From Flavobacterium glycines (GTDB lineage: Bacteria; Bacteroidota; Bacteroidia; Flavobacteriales; Flavobacteriaceae): DNA of 64,000 nt. The translations under genes were made by a program, and so were the position numbers. The notes under the pieces are model-generated. The model was not told the DNA's origin. It did not search any database and saw only the letters and a list, made by a program, of their open reading frames with translations. The stretch covers positions 1,364,001 through 1,428,000 of the forward strand of contig NZ_FNEO01000001.1 of assembly GCF_900100165.1 (NCBI RefSeq), written 5' to 3'. Shown here in pieces: positions 42,763-52,952 of this stretch; position 1 is the stretch's first letter, and the number at the start of each line of letters is the position of its first letter.

Positions 42763-43947
42763 ATGGAACACAATAGTCATATTCAAAATTTATTAAAAAA
42801 GTTCATTCTGAATCAATGTTCCAAACAGGAGGTCGATGAAGTGCTGGAGTATATTCAGGGATTAACTGAAGCAACAGAGCTGCCAACTGTAGAGGAGGTA
42901 TTGGAAATTTTGGAAGAAAAACCAATATTGAATGAACTTAGTGCTATTCGCATTCGCAACAAAATACTAACGACTTCACAACAGGAACAAAATAAACCAT
43001 TAAAAAGCAAATTCCATTTTATCAGGTTTGCGGCGGCGGCTGTTTTCATTGGGGTTTTAACTACAGCTTATTTCTTTAAAGATGTTATTTTCAAAGATTC
43101 GGTTCAGGTGACACCAGTACTGGTTCAGCAAAATGTAAATGTTCCGGAGCCGGGTACTGATAAAGCGGTTCTTACGCTGGCAAACGGGTCGCAGGTTGTT
43201 TTAGCAAATGGGGCTTCGGTGAAAACACAAAATGCCAAAAGTAATGGTGAGGAAATTATTTATGAATCCAAAGACGGCAATGCCGCAGGACTGGCTTATA
43301 ATTATTTGACTATCCCAAGAGGAGGTAAGTTTTCTATTAAACTATCTGATGGTACCCAGGTGTGGTTAAATTCAGAAACTAAATTAAAATTTCCGGTCGC
43401 TTTTATCGAAGGGCAAACCCGACAGGTAGAATTAGTTTATGGAGAAGCCTATTTTGATGTATCGCCCAGTACAAAACATAAAGGGGCCCATTTTAAAGTG
43501 TTGAGTAATAAACAGCAAGTAGATGTTATTGGTACTGAATTTAATATTAAAGCTTATAAAGACGAAGAAAATAGTTACACCACCTTAGTTGAGGGCAAAG
43601 TCGATGTGAATATTGAAAACAGAAAACAACGATTAGTTCCAAATCAGCAATTAAATCTAAACATCAAAACAAGCAGTTCGTTTGTGAAAAATGTAGATGT
43701 TTATAATGAAATATCGTGGAAAGAAGGTGTTTTTAGTTTCGAAAATATAACGCTTAGGGATATGATGAAAGTGCTGTCCCGTTGGTATGATTTTAATGTT
43801 ACATTCAAAAATAAAGCAATTGAAAATGAAATTTTTGATGGAGTGTTAAGAAAAAACCAAAGCCTGGATGAGATTTTGAGAAGTATTAAAAATTTTAAAA
43901 TTATAAAGAACTATGAAATAAAAAATAAAGAAGTAATTCTGGAATAA
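42763..43947 (+). CDS. FecR-family anti-sigma factor
   Basis: The 394-residue inner-membrane protein has a cytoplasmic N-terminal region (1-~85), one membrane helix (FIRFAAAAVFIGVLTTAYFF, ~86-105), a FecR domain (~190-285, with LTIPRGGKFSIKLSDGTQVW and GEAYFDV) and a C-terminal DUF4974 domain (~320-394). It relays the signal from the STN domain of the SusC protein to the sigma factor. It lies 155 bp after the sigma gene. Confidence 0.93.
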   Translation: MEHNSHIQNLLKKFILNQCSKQEVDEVLEYIQGLTEATELPTVEEVLEILEEKPILNELSAIRIRNKILTTSQQEQNKPLKSKFHFIRFAAAAVFIGVLTTAYFFKDVIFKDSVQVTPVLVQQNVNVPEPGTDKAVLTLANGSQVVLANGASVKTQNAKSNGEEIIYESKDGNAAGLAYNYLTIPRGGKFSIKLSDGTQVWLNSETKLKFPVAFIEGQTRQVELVYGEAYFDVSPSTKHKGAHFKVLSNKQQVDVIGTEFNIKAYKDEENSYTTLVEGKVDVNIENRKQRLVPNQQLNLNIKTSSSFVKNVDVYNEISWKEGVFSFENITLRDMMKVLSRWYDFNVTFKNKAIENEIFDGVLRKNQSLDEILRSIKNFKIIKNYEIKNKEVILE

Positions 43948-44043
43948 AAACCACAAAGAAGTATAGCACTAGACTGTGAGGCTTACTTCATTCCAACTAT
44001 TTAATCTATTAACCAATTGTATAACCAACCAACCCAAAAAATT

Positions 44044-47000
44044 ATGAAAATTAAAGTACCTAATGTTTTTGTCTTCTTTAAAGAAGGGCTAATTAAAACT
44101 GTTATGAGAGCATTTATCTTTTTATGGTGTACAAATGTTTTTTGTATCAGTACAAACAGCACATTCGCACAAGTGAATGTAATTATTGAAAAGAATCAAA
44201 CAGTAACCATTTTTCAGGTGTTTAAAATCATCAAACAACAAACTGATTTAAATTTTATTTATCCCAGAAAAGTTTTTAAAGACATTCCTGATGTTGAATT
44301 AAAAAAAGGTACAATTACAGTATCTAAATTATTAGGACAATGCCTTTCAGCTAATAATCTCGATTTTGAGGTAACTGAAGATAATACCATTTTAATTAAA
44401 GAAAAGGCGGTGGTTGTGTATAAAGAAGTGCAGCAGAAAACTATAACCGGTAAAATTACTGATGCATCCGGCCAACCTATACCGGGAGTAAATATTATTG
44501 AAAAAGGAACCACAAACGGAGTTCAGAGTGACTTTGATGGTAAATTTTCATTAAAGCTAAAAAGCGAAAAAGCAATACTGGTGCTTTCTTACATGGGATT
44601 TAAAACAAAAGAAATTTCAGTAAGCGGACAAACTAATCTTACGATTAAATTAGAAGAGGATTCGGCTAAGTTAGAGGAAGTGGTTGTTGTAGGTTACGGT
44701 TCTGTGAAGAAAAAAGATTTGACCGGAGCCATAGTTTCTGTTGGTGCAGAAAAATTAGAAGGAAGATCTAACAGCAATGTACTTCAGTCGCTAGCAGGAC
44801 AGGCAACAGGGGTTCAAATTACACAGTCTCAAGGTGCTCCCGGACTTGCTCCTACTATAAAAGTGCGTGGTGCTTCTTCTATAAATGCAGGTACTACACC
44901 ACTTTATGTAATAGATGGTATTCCATTGGAAGATAATACAACTAATTCGACCGATACCGGAATTAGTACAGGGAGTAATTTAAGTTTTAACCGAAATCCA
45001 TTGAATTTTCTGAATCCAAATGATATTGAGTCGATTGATATATTGAAAGATGCATCTTCGGCAGCTATTTATGGTTCCAGAGGAGCAAATGGGGTTGTTA
45101 TTATTACAACGAAACAAGGTAAAGCCGGTAAAACTAAAATTGACGCGACTTTTGAATCTGGTTTTTCACATGTAAATCGTAAGACTGATATGATGAATGC
45201 TTCAGAGTTTATTGCCTTTAATACTGCTGCCCGAAATAATTCATGGGCGACAATTGTGGCTGCAAATCCATCGGCTACAAGAGGAATTAATGTAACTGTT
45301 CCGGTAGAATTCTCTGATCCTGCATGGCTTGCCCGTATTGGTAATGGAACGGACTGGCAGGATGTTACATTTAGAACAGCACACAACAGTAATATTCAAT
45401 TGTCAGCTTCCGGAGGTAATGAGAAAACACAATTCATGGTGTCTTTAGGTTATTTGAATTCAGAAGGTGTTGTTGACAGAAATACTTACGAACGAATTAA
45501 TTTAAGATCAAACATTAAGCATAAGTTTAATGATAAAGTTCGTATGGGAATGAACATCGGTCTTAGTCGTGCGAATGAAGCTCCTTATGGTACAGGTGGA
45601 AAAAGTGATGTGGTAAGTTTGGCTTTGCAAAGTGATCCATTTTTCCCTCTTTATGTTGAAACAGGAAGTCTTGGTTTTAAAGATCCTGCTTCAATTTGGA
45701 ACACCTTTTCTAAATATGGTTTCCAACTTTGGCATCCTTATTCATTAACCAGAGAAGCAACTACTAAAAAAGTAACAAATGTGTCTACTGTAACTTCTTT
45801 CCTGGAGTGGGATGTTATTAAAGATTTAACGCTTAAAACTTCTGCGAGTTCTAATATTGAGAATACTGTTCATAATTTTTATTGGAATGCAGGTCAAAAC
45901 TGGGGATACTCAGGATGGGTGCCGGCGCAGGCTGATTTTAAAACATTACAGTCTAATAACTGGATTTCAGAAACTACTCTGACTTACAATAAGACATTTA
46001 ATGAAAAACATAATTTGAATTTATTGGCGGGGTATTCTGCTCAGGAACAACGTACGGATAATAGCAGTATGACAGCTGGTAGTTTTCCGAATGATTTGGT
46101 TCATACCTTAAATGCAGGTGTGGTGAATGCCGGAAATACTTTTTCAGAGGAGTGGTCGTTGATTTCGTATTTGGCACGTGCTAATTATTCTTATAAAGGT
46201 AAATATTTGGCATCAGCAGCAATTAGAGCTGACGGTTCTTCCCGTTTTGGTGCTAATAACAGATGGGGATATTTCCCGTCAGGTTCGCTTGCATGGCGTA
46301 TTTCGGAGGAAGATTTCCTAAAAGATGTTGCCTGGATAAGCAATCTGAAAGTAAGATTGAGTTATGGTGCAACAGGTAATAATCAGATTCCAAATTACGG
46401 AGCTATTGGGGTGTTAGGTTACAGTCCGTATGTAAGTTCAAATACCGTAAATCAGGGTATTTATACATCAAATTTTGCTGATAAAAATTTGAAATGGGAA
46501 AAAACAGGTCAGACTAACTTTGGAGTGGATTTCAGCGTATTTAATGGACGTGTTAAGTTTACAGGTGATATTTATTATTCAAAAACCAAAGATTTGTTGT
46601 TGAATGTACCTATTCCAATTCTTTCCGGTTTCTCTTCTACTTTAACAAATATTGGAGAGCTTGAAAATAGAGGATTTGAAATAAATCTTAGTACACAGAA
46701 TATTGATAGTAAATTCAAGTGGAGTACTGACTTTAATATTTTTGCCAACCGTAACAAAGTGTTAAAACTAGGGGTAAACGATGCTCCGATAGATATTAAT
46801 GTTAGTAGTATGACATCACGTACAGCCGTAGGAAAACCAATCGGGATGTATTATGGTTACGTTATTGATGGTGTGATTATGTCACAAGCAGAGTTGAATA
46901 GTCATACTTATCCGGTATGGCCGGGCAGTGAAGCGGGTGATCCAAGAGTAAGAGATGTTAATAAAGATGGTAAAATTGATTCTAATGACCGTACTTATTT

Positions 47001-47523
47001 AGGTAACTATCAGCCTAATTTCCAATGGGGGATGACCAATAATTTTTCTTTCGCAGGTATTGAACTTTCAGTTATGTTGCGCGGGTCGCAAGGTGGTGAA
47101 ATTTTGAATCATAATGCCCGATATTTAAAATCAGGTGTAGGTGGAGGGAACCGTAATATGTATTCGGTTGTAAACAATTACTGGAAATCGGATGCTGATC
47201 CAGGTAACGGAATGATTCCTAAACCTCGTATGTTGCCTACTACTGTTCGTGATTTTGGATCCAGTTACTGGGTTGAAGACGGATCATTTGTTCGTATCCA
47301 AAATATTCGTCTGGGGTATAATTTGCCAAAAAAATTAGTTGATAAAATGAAGCTAAGTAACATCAAGTTGTATCTAAATATGGAAAATGTACATGTGTTC
47401 TCTGATTATTTAGGTTACGATCCGGAAGGTAGTACTTATCAGTCGGGAGTGTTAGTAGGCTTTGATTATGGTGCTTATCCAAATCCTTTTACGGCTACTG
47501 CCGGAATCAATGTTAGTTTTTAA
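44044..47523 (+). CDS. SusC/RagA TonB-linked outer-membrane transporter with STN domain
   Basis: A 1159-residue protein from the ATG at 44044 (an in-frame TTG at 44017 is less likely). It has an N-terminal membrane segment/signal peptide, an STN signalling domain (~50-110) and a carboxypeptidase-regulatory-like domain (TGKITDASGQPIPGVNIIEK). The plug follows with ILKDASSAAIYGSRGANGVV, the SusC signature, and then a 22-strand barrel to the C-terminus ending TAGINVSF. It imports a large substrate with the SusD partner downstream. The STN domain links it to the FecR/sigma pair. Confidence 0.95.
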   Translation: MKIKVPNVFVFFKEGLIKTVMRAFIFLWCTNVFCISTNSTFAQVNVIIEKNQTVTIFQVFKIIKQQTDLNFIYPRKVFKDIPDVELKKGTITVSKLLGQCLSANNLDFEVTEDNTILIKEKAVVVYKEVQQKTITGKITDASGQPIPGVNIIEKGTTNGVQSDFDGKFSLKLKSEKAILVLSYMGFKTKEISVSGQTNLTIKLEEDSAKLEEVVVVGYGSVKKKDLTGAIVSVGAEKLEGRSNSNVLQSLAGQATGVQITQSQGAPGLAPTIKVRGASSINAGTTPLYVIDGIPLEDNTTNSTDTGISTGSNLSFNRNPLNFLNPNDIESIDILKDASSAAIYGSRGANGVVIITTKQGKAGKTKIDATFESGFSHVNRKTDMMNASEFIAFNTAARNNSWATIVAANPSATRGINVTVPVEFSDPAWLARIGNGTDWQDVTFRTAHNSNIQLSASGGNEKTQFMVSLGYLNSEGVVDRNTYERINLRSNIKHKFNDKVRMGMNIGLSRANEAPYGTGGKSDVVSLALQSDPFFPLYVETGSLGFKDPASIWNTFSKYGFQLWHPYSLTREATTKKVTNVSTVTSFLEWDVIKDLTLKTSASSNIENTVHNFYWNAGQNWGYSGWVPAQADFKTLQSNNWISETTLTYNKTFNEKHNLNLLAGYSAQEQRTDNSSMTAGSFPNDLVHTLNAGVVNAGNTFSEEWSLISYLARANYSYKGKYLASAAIRADGSSRFGANNRWGYFPSGSLAWRISEEDFLKDVAWISNLKVRLSYGATGNNQIPNYGAIGVLGYSPYVSSNTVNQGIYTSNFADKNLKWEKTGQTNFGVDFSVFNGRVKFTGDIYYSKTKDLLLNVPIPILSGFSSTLTNIGELENRGFEINLSTQNIDSKFKWSTDFNIFANRNKVLKLGVNDAPIDINVSSMTSRTAVGKPIGMYYGYVIDGVIMSQAELNSHTYPVWPGSEAGDPRVRDVNKDGKIDSNDRTYLGNYQPNFQWGMTNNFSFAGIELSVMLRGSQGGEILNHNARYLKSGVGGGNRNMYSVVNNYWKSDADPGNGMIPKPRMLPTTVRDFGSSYWVEDGSFVRIQNIRLGYNLPKKLVDKMKLSNIKLYLNMENVHVFSDYLGYDPEGSTYQSGVLVGFDYGAYPNPFTATAGINVSF

Positions 47524-47553
47524 ATCTAGACCAATCATTTAAAATGTAAGAAA

Positions 47554-48963
47554 ATGAAAAAAGTAATATATATCATAATTTTTTGCAACTTATTCCTAAT
47601 AGGATGTAGTGAAGATTTTTTGGATAAGGCTCCTATTTCAAATGCTAATGAAGTAGAATTTTATAAATCCAAAAAGGATATCGAAACAGCGATGTGGTCT
47701 GCTTACAATTCGCTTTATACCTTGTATGGTCCTGAGAGTTTACCTTCGTTTTATGGCGAATTAATGTCTGATAATGCCTATAGCGATAATGCCGCCGGAA
47801 GGATTCAGGATTATGAAGGTTTTGAATTGCATACAATGACTATTGATAATGAGTTAGTTCTTAATTTTTGGAATAATTATTATAAAGCAATTTATATTGT
47901 AAATAATATTATTGTTAGTGCTGAAAAATTGGATTTTGCGGAAAGAGATGCCTTAATAGGGGAAGCTAAGTTTTTACGTGCTTTATATTATTTTGATATG
48001 GTTCGTGCCTGGGGTGATGTGCCATTAGTTGTTAAGCCAATCAGTATAGCTGAAGCTTATGCGCAAGGACGTACGCCAAAAGATCAGGTTTATGCACAAA
48101 TTGTTGCCGATCTTGATTTTGCTGCAGCTAAATTACCGGTAAAAACAAGTCAGCGTTTTGTAGGTGCCGCCAGTCAGGAGGCTGCTAATACTTTATTGGG
48201 TAAAGTGTATCTAACTATTGGTGATAAAACAAAAGCTGCTGAAACTTTGTTGAAAGTGTATGGTAAATTTAGTTTAGTTCCTTATGCTGATTTATGGAAT
48301 AAAACAAAGAAGAACGGCGCTTCGTCAATTTTTGAAATTCAATACAAAGGAGGCGTGTCTAATCCATACAGTTTGTATTGGGCTATGTTTTCACCGGTTG
48401 ACAACAGAGTGGTTACAGCCTGGGGAGGAGGATTCAATCAGGTTACTAATGATTTATGGAATGCCTATGAAACAGGGGATCCAAGACGAGATATTTCCAT
48501 TCAAAATGGTTATCAAACTCCAAGCGGCTCATTTGTAAATGTGAAATTCCCAATTAAATGGAAAGATGCAACTGCTCCGGTTGCTGGTTTAAGAGAAGCT
48601 TCAGATAATAACTTTATTGTTCTTCGTTATGCAGATGTTCTTTTGATGTTGACAGAAGCAACTTCAGATCCAAAATACCTGAACGAAGTTCGTGCCCGTG
48701 TTGGCTTACCTGCTTATCAAGCGGTAGGTTACCCAACTCAGTACAATACGGTAGCGCTTGCTCTGGAGCATGAAAGTCAGGTAGAATTTGCCTGCGAATT
48801 CCACCGTTGGTTTGATTTAATCAGAACCGGAAGAGCCATTCAGGTGATTAAAAACAGTAGCAAAAATATCACGATTACTGAGAAAGGTTTATTATTACCA
48901 ATTCCGTTTTTAGTAATTAACCAAAATCCGGATGTGATTACTCAAAATGAAGCTTATAAATAA
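47554..48963 (+). CDS. SusD/RagB nutrient-binding lipoprotein
   Basis: The 469-residue surface lipoprotein has a lipobox LIGC (Cys at 18) and the SusD start CSEDFLDKAPIS. It has tetratricopeptide-like helices (EAKFLRALYYFDMVRAWGDVP) and the C-terminal ERVQFACEFHRWFDLIRTGR-type motif (EFACEFHRWFDLIRTGRA). It caps the SusC barrel. It starts 30 bp after susC. No glycoside hydrolase, lyase or peptidase follows, so the substrate cannot be inferred. Confidence 0.95.
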   Translation: MKKVIYIIIFCNLFLIGCSEDFLDKAPISNANEVEFYKSKKDIETAMWSAYNSLYTLYGPESLPSFYGELMSDNAYSDNAAGRIQDYEGFELHTMTIDNELVLNFWNNYYKAIYIVNNIIVSAEKLDFAERDALIGEAKFLRALYYFDMVRAWGDVPLVVKPISIAEAYAQGRTPKDQVYAQIVADLDFAAAKLPVKTSQRFVGAASQEAANTLLGKVYLTIGDKTKAAETLLKVYGKFSLVPYADLWNKTKKNGASSIFEIQYKGGVSNPYSLYWAMFSPVDNRVVTAWGGGFNQVTNDLWNAYETGDPRRDISIQNGYQTPSGSFVNVKFPIKWKDATAPVAGLREASDNNFIVLRYADVLLMLTEATSDPKYLNEVRARVGLPAYQAVGYPTQYNTVALALEHESQVEFACEFHRWFDLIRTGRAIQVIKNSSKNITITEKGLLLPIPFLVINQNPDVITQNEAYK

Positions 48964-48994
48964 GAATTAAAGTTTATTTGGTGGTTAGTTGTTT

Positions 48995-49036
48995 GACCGC
49001 TTATTTGTCAAAAAGACATTTAAGCGGTTTTTTTTG
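48995..49036 (+). terminator. Terminator of the SusC/SusD operon
   Basis: An ACCGCTTA...TAAGCGGT stem (48996-49003 with 49021-49028 region) with an inner GTC/GAC extension is followed by an 8-base T-run. Confidence 0.83.
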
Positions 49037-49062
49037 GCTTAAGAATTAGACTGTTGAATTGT

Positions 49063-49425
49063 TTAGTTTGAATAATTCTTAAACATATAAATCCACAATA
49101 ATCGGGACAATCGGATATTAAAAGTAGCCAGAACGATAATCACAGTCATAATAATAGGAATGATTCTCAGGTCGAAGGTTTCTTCAAAGAAAAAATGAGC
49201 TATAAGATAAGTTATAAGTCCCTGCGCAACTGTCAGCCCGTAATTCACATACATAGCACCAAAAAAATAACCCGGTTCTTTCTTGAATTTATAATGACAA
49301 TGCGGACAATATTCGTTCATTTTAGGAAAACTGAATTTAAAAAAGATAGATTTTTCATTAAAAACTTTTCCCTGATGACAATGAGGACAATCGTTGTTTA
49401 GTATGTGAAGAAGTGAATTTGACAT
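49063..49425 (-). CDS. DUF983 membrane protein
   Basis: The 120-residue protein has two CPHC zinc-ribbon-like motifs (NDCPHCHQGKVF and NEYCPHCHYKFKK) and then two membrane helices (~55-75 and ~82-102). This is the DUF983 layout. Function unknown; relatives are sometimes near cytochrome oxidase assembly genes. It is divergent from an AraC regulator gene. Confidence 0.9.
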   Translation of the reverse strand: MSNSLLHILNNDCPHCHQGKVFNEKSIFFKFSFPKMNEYCPHCHYKFKKEPGYFFGAMYVNYGLTVAQGLITYLIAHFFFEETFDLRIIPIIMTVIIVLATFNIRLSRLLWIYMFKNYSN

Positions 49426-49516
49426 GATTCTTGTTTTTTATTCAAAGGTATTTATTATCCATGTGTTGGCTATTTTGTATATTCGCTTATTATAGGACAA
49501 AAAAGACATTTTTATA

Positions 49517-50383
49517 ATGAAAAAGTATCCTGTTTACAGTATCGAACAATTTAATTGCAATTCGGTTAATAGTGATTTGTATGTCAATACGTTTAAAAAT
49601 CATTTACTGAATCACAGTTTTGTAGAAAAACCCCATCGACATAATTTTTACTTATTGGTTTTGTTTACCAATGGTTCCGGCGTACATGAGGTAGATTTTG
49701 ATCGCTTTGCTATTCATTCGGGAAGTGCTTTCGTTTTACAACCCGGGCAAATGCATCATTGGGTTTTATCGGAAGATATTGAAGGATTTATTATTTTTTA
49801 TTCTGCCGAAATGTACAATTTGTATTTTGGAAATAAGAGGATTGAAGATTATCCCTTTTATTTTTCAATTCAAAATAGTCCCGAAATTGTATTGGATGAG
49901 CAGGAAATAAAATCGGTTTTACCTTATTTCGAAAGTTTGATAACGGAAACGCAAACACACAAACTATTGCAACGGGATAAAATAATGAACCTGTTGGACA
50001 TTATTCACATTGAATTGGCCCGTAAATACAACGAAATTCACGTTCACGAAACCCATTCGTATAATGTGAAAATTAAAAATCTGGAACAGCTTTTAGAAAA
50101 GAAATATAAAGAAGAAAAATCGGCAGCCTTTTATGCTTCAGAGTTGAATATTACTTTGAAACACTTAAACAGAATTTGCAACGAAATCCTAAAAAAAACA
50201 ACCACCGAAGTGATTGTTGACAGGATTATGCTGGAGGCCAAACGAATGCTATTGGATAAAAACTGGACGGTTAACGAAATTGCTTTTGCCTTGGGTTATG
50301 AAGATTACTCGTATTTCAGTCGTTTGTTTAAAAAACACACTGCTATGACTCCCACCAATTTTCGATTATTGAAAAAGGATTAG
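49517..50383 (+). CDS. AraC-family transcriptional regulator (cupin-HTH)
   Basis: The 288-residue protein has an N-terminal cupin domain ([22 protein letters not shown], then [13 protein letters not shown]). The C-terminal double HTH includes [20 protein letters not shown] and [20 protein letters not shown], followed by [11 protein letters not shown]. It senses a small ligand through the cupin; targets are unknown. Its stop overlaps the stop of the convergent purT gene by 4 bp. Confidence 0.93.
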   Translation: MKKYPVYSIEQFNCNSVNSDLYVNTFKNHLLNHSFVEKPHRHNFYLLVLFTNGSGVHEVDFDRFAIHSGSAFVLQPGQMHHWVLSEDIEGFIIFYSAEMYNLYFGNKRIEDYPFYFSIQNSPEIVLDEQEIKSVLPYFESLITETQTHKLLQRDKIMNLLDIIHIELARKYNEIHVHETHSYNVKIKNLEQLLEKKYKEEKSAAFYASELNITLKHLNRICNEILKKTTTEVIVDRIMLEAKRMLLDKNWTVNEIAFALGYEDYSYFSRLFKKHTAMTPTNFRLLKKD

Positions 50384-51543
50384 GGATTTACAGTGACTAA
50401 ACTTGCTGCTTTTACAGCACTTTTAACAATTTCTTCTATTGGAGTTTCTAAAGAATCGCTTGTCAATGCAACTCCCATTCGTCTATAAGGTCTTGACGAT
50501 GGTTTGCCAAAAATCCTGAAATCAGTTTTAGGCAAAGCAGCAATTTGTTCAATTCCGTTATAAGTTGGATTTGTACTATTGTCAGAAGCCAGAATTACAG
50601 CACTTGCTCCGGCTTTTTCTAAGGTAATTTCGAAAATAGGCAAACTTAAAATCGCTCTAAGATGCAATTCAAATTCGTTGAAATTTTGTGTTCCTGCCAA
50701 TGTTACCATTCCGGTATCGTGTGGTCGAGGGGATAACTCCGAAAAATAAACACCATCATCGGCAATGAAAAATTCAACACCAAAAAGTCCTGCGCCGCCT
50801 AATGCTTCGGTCACTTTTTCGGCCATGTCCTGAGCTTCATATAAATCTTTGTCGGAAATACGGGCGGGCTGCCAGCTTTCCTGATAATCGCCGCGTTCCT
50901 GACGGTGACCGATAGGCGCACAGAATAAAGTGCGGCGGTTGTTTTGAGTTACGGTCAATAAAGTAATCTCCGAATTGAATTTTACAAATGCTTCTACAAT
51001 TACTTCTACCACATCACCGCGCGAACCCGCCACAGCATATTCCCAGGCTTTGTCAATATCGGCTTCGGTTTTTATAGTCGATTGTCCTTTTCCTGAGGAA
51101 GACATTAATGGTTTTACTACGCAGGGAATCCCTACTTCGAGAACACCTTTTCGCAGTTCCTCGGCGGTTGTGGCATAACGGTATTCGGCAGTTTTTAATC
51201 CTAATTCTTTCGAAGCTAAATCACGAATGGCTTTTCGGTTCATCGTAAAATTGGCAGCCTTTGCCGAAGGGACAACTGTGATTCCCTGTTTTTCGTAATC
51301 GTAAAAACGCTCCGTTCTGATGGCTTCTATTTCAGGAACAATGAAATCAGGTTGGTGTTTCGCAACGATTTTGTCCAGAGTTTCTCCATCCAGCATATTA
51401 ATGACTTCAAAATCATGAGCGACCTGCATAGCCGGAGCATTCGCATAGCTGTCAACCGCAATCACGGTTTGCCCGATGCGTTGCGCTGCGATTACAAATT
51501 CTTTACCAAGTTCGCCTGAGCCGAGAAGGAGGATTTTTGCCAT
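50380..51543 (-). CDS. purT: Formate-dependent GAR transformylase PurT
   Basis: The 387-residue ATP-grasp enzyme makes formylglycinamide ribonucleotide from formate, ATP and GAR in purine synthesis. It starts [20 protein letters not shown] (GAR/nucleotide loop). It has [17 protein letters not shown] (ATP-grasp lysine and glycine loop), then [20 protein letters not shown] and [11 protein letters not shown] with the Mg-binding glutamates. It is an alternative to folate-dependent PurN. Confidence 0.95.
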   Translation of the reverse strand: MAKILLLGSGELGKEFVIAAQRIGQTVIAVDSYANAPAMQVAHDFEVINMLDGETLDKIVAKHQPDFIVPEIEAIRTERFYDYEKQGITVVPSAKAANFTMNRKAIRDLASKELGLKTAEYRYATTAEELRKGVLEVGIPCVVKPLMSSSGKGQSTIKTEADIDKAWEYAVAGSRGDVVEVIVEAFVKFNSEITLLTVTQNNRRTLFCAPIGHRQERGDYQESWQPARISDKDLYEAQDMAEKVTEALGGAGLFGVEFFIADDGVYFSELSPRPHDTGMVTLAGTQNFNEFELHLRAILSLPIFEITLEKAGASAVILASDNSTNPTYNGIEQIAALPKTDFRIFGKPSSRPYRRMGVALTSDSLETPIEEIVKSAVKAASLVTVNP

Positions 51544-51557
51544 TTTTATGATTTTCT

Positions 51558-51627
51558 GTCATTGCGAGGAACGAAGTAATCACATTAGTAATTCTCGTTG
51601 TGAGATTGCTTCGTTCCTCGCAATGAC
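51558..51627. repeat. Inverted REP-like repeat
   Basis: GTCATTGCGAGGAACGAAG (51558-51576) is inverted at 51609-51627 (CTTCGTTCCTCGCAATGAC), with ~27-bp arms and only a few mismatches. It lies in the 180-bp gap between purT and the enolase-superfamily gene. The arm is a dispersed intergenic sequence familiar from many bacterial genomes, including Bacteroidota. A 110-codon open frame that reads through it is an artefact. Confidence 0.75.
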
Positions 51628-51723
51628 TAAGTTTACGCCCAAATATTTTGGAAACAAAAATAGTTTAAAATTTGGAGTATTGCCACTTCAAATTTTAAAC
51701 TATTTAGATGAAAAAGAATTCTG

Positions 51724-52812
51724 TTATAATTTAATTTCAGTCATTCTATCATCGATAAAACTGAATCCCCAGCCCGGTAAATCGTGTGGTTTTGCAAAAC
51801 CATCCTGAATAACCATTGGGTTGTCAATCAATGGATCGACCCAGTCAAAAGATTCTACGCCCACACCGTTAGAAATGGTGCATACTAAAGGCACATCGTA
51901 GTCTTTGTAATAATGAGGCAGCACCGGCAGGTTGAAACTTTTAGCCAATGCGGCACTTTCTCTCCAGGCTTCGACACCACCAATGCGTAAAATATCCGGT
52001 TGCCAAATATCCAAAGCATTTCGGGTGGCTAATTCTCTTAACGGCAAAGTGTCAAATTCTCTTTCGCCCATGGCCAGTGAAATGCCGGTTTGGTTTTTCA
52101 GGATTTCGTAACCCTGGAAATTCTGGTGATGGATTGGTTCTTCAAACCAGTTGATGTTTAAATCTCGCGCTTCTCTGGCCAGTTTCATCGCCGATGGCAA
52201 ATCCATTCCCTGATTGGCATCCATCATGATATCTACTTTGTCGCCCACGGCTTCACGTACTAAACGCAAACGCTCTACATCGGTGCTGACTTTTGGAGAA
52301 CCTACTTTTATTTTTACCGCTTTAAATCCGCGGTCGGCATAATTGGTCACTTCTTCAATCAATTCGTCAATAGAATAAGAAATCCAGCCGCCGCTTCCGT
52401 AAATCGATACTTTTTCTTTGTGGGTTCCCAGAATTTTATGAATAGGCTGTCCTAAAGTTTTTCCCCAGGCATCCCACATCGCGATATTGATAGCGGCTTG
52501 TGCCCAACGCAATACGCCCTGATTTCCGAAATATTCGGCTAAATCGTCCAATTTTTGGTAAACAGCTCCGGTTTCATTGGCTTTGTAACCTTTTATGACC
52601 GGAATAATATCTTTTAATGCGCCTACAATCGCATTAGGCGAATATTGAAAAGAGAGTAAATAGGATTCTCCAATCACTCCGTTTTCTAATTGAATTCGCA
52701 TCACGATAAATGAGATTTCGGTTAGCGTATGTGTTGCATCCGAAATGGGTTTTTTAAGCGTAGTTGAGGCTTTGTATAATTTTACGTCTCTGATGGAAGT
52801 AGCTGATGTCAT
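51724..52812 (-). CDS. Mandelate racemase/muconate lactonizing enzyme (enolase superfamily)
   Basis: The 362-residue enzyme has the enolase-superfamily catalytic set: K167 and K169 in FKAVKIKVG, metal ligands D198 (DIMMDANQGMD), E224 (NWFEEP) and E250 (AMGERE), and D273 with H300 (PVLPHYYKDYD). That is the mandelate-racemase type with a His-Asp dyad. It probably dehydrates a sugar acid, but the exact acid is not readable from sequence. The divergent AraC regulator next door likely controls it. Confidence 0.9.
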   Translation of the reverse strand: MTSATSIRDVKLYKASTTLKKPISDATHTLTEISFIVMRIQLENGVIGESYLLSFQYSPNAIVGALKDIIPVIKGYKANETGAVYQKLDDLAEYFGNQGVLRWAQAAINIAMWDAWGKTLGQPIHKILGTHKEKVSIYGSGGWISYSIDELIEEVTNYADRGFKAVKIKVGSPKVSTDVERLRLVREAVGDKVDIMMDANQGMDLPSAMKLAREARDLNINWFEEPIHHQNFQGYEILKNQTGISLAMGEREFDTLPLRELATRNALDIWQPDILRIGGVEAWRESAALAKSFNLPVLPHYYKDYDVPLVCTISNGVGVESFDWVDPLIDNPMVIQDGFAKPHDLPGWGFSFIDDRMTEIKL

Positions 52813-52952
52813 TGAAGTATTGTTTAGGGATACAATATTACAAATCTAAAACCAACACTATTTGCACCATAAAAGCAAAAACTAACACGATATTGATTAT
52901 GAGTAGTGTGTATTTGTGTTATTTTTGATGTTTTAATGTAAGAATTGCATTT

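Noticed and set aside
45069..45386. A 105-codon minus-strand open frame
   Set aside because: It is antisense to the SusC plug and barrel region.
42008..48963. Polysaccharide utilisation locus
   Set aside because: No carbohydrate-active enzyme is present beside the SusC/SusD pair.
51476..51808. A 110-codon plus-strand open frame over the end of purT and the intergenic gap
   Set aside because: It reads through the two REP arms and antisense to purT and the enolase-superfamily gene; its protein is the translation of the repeat.
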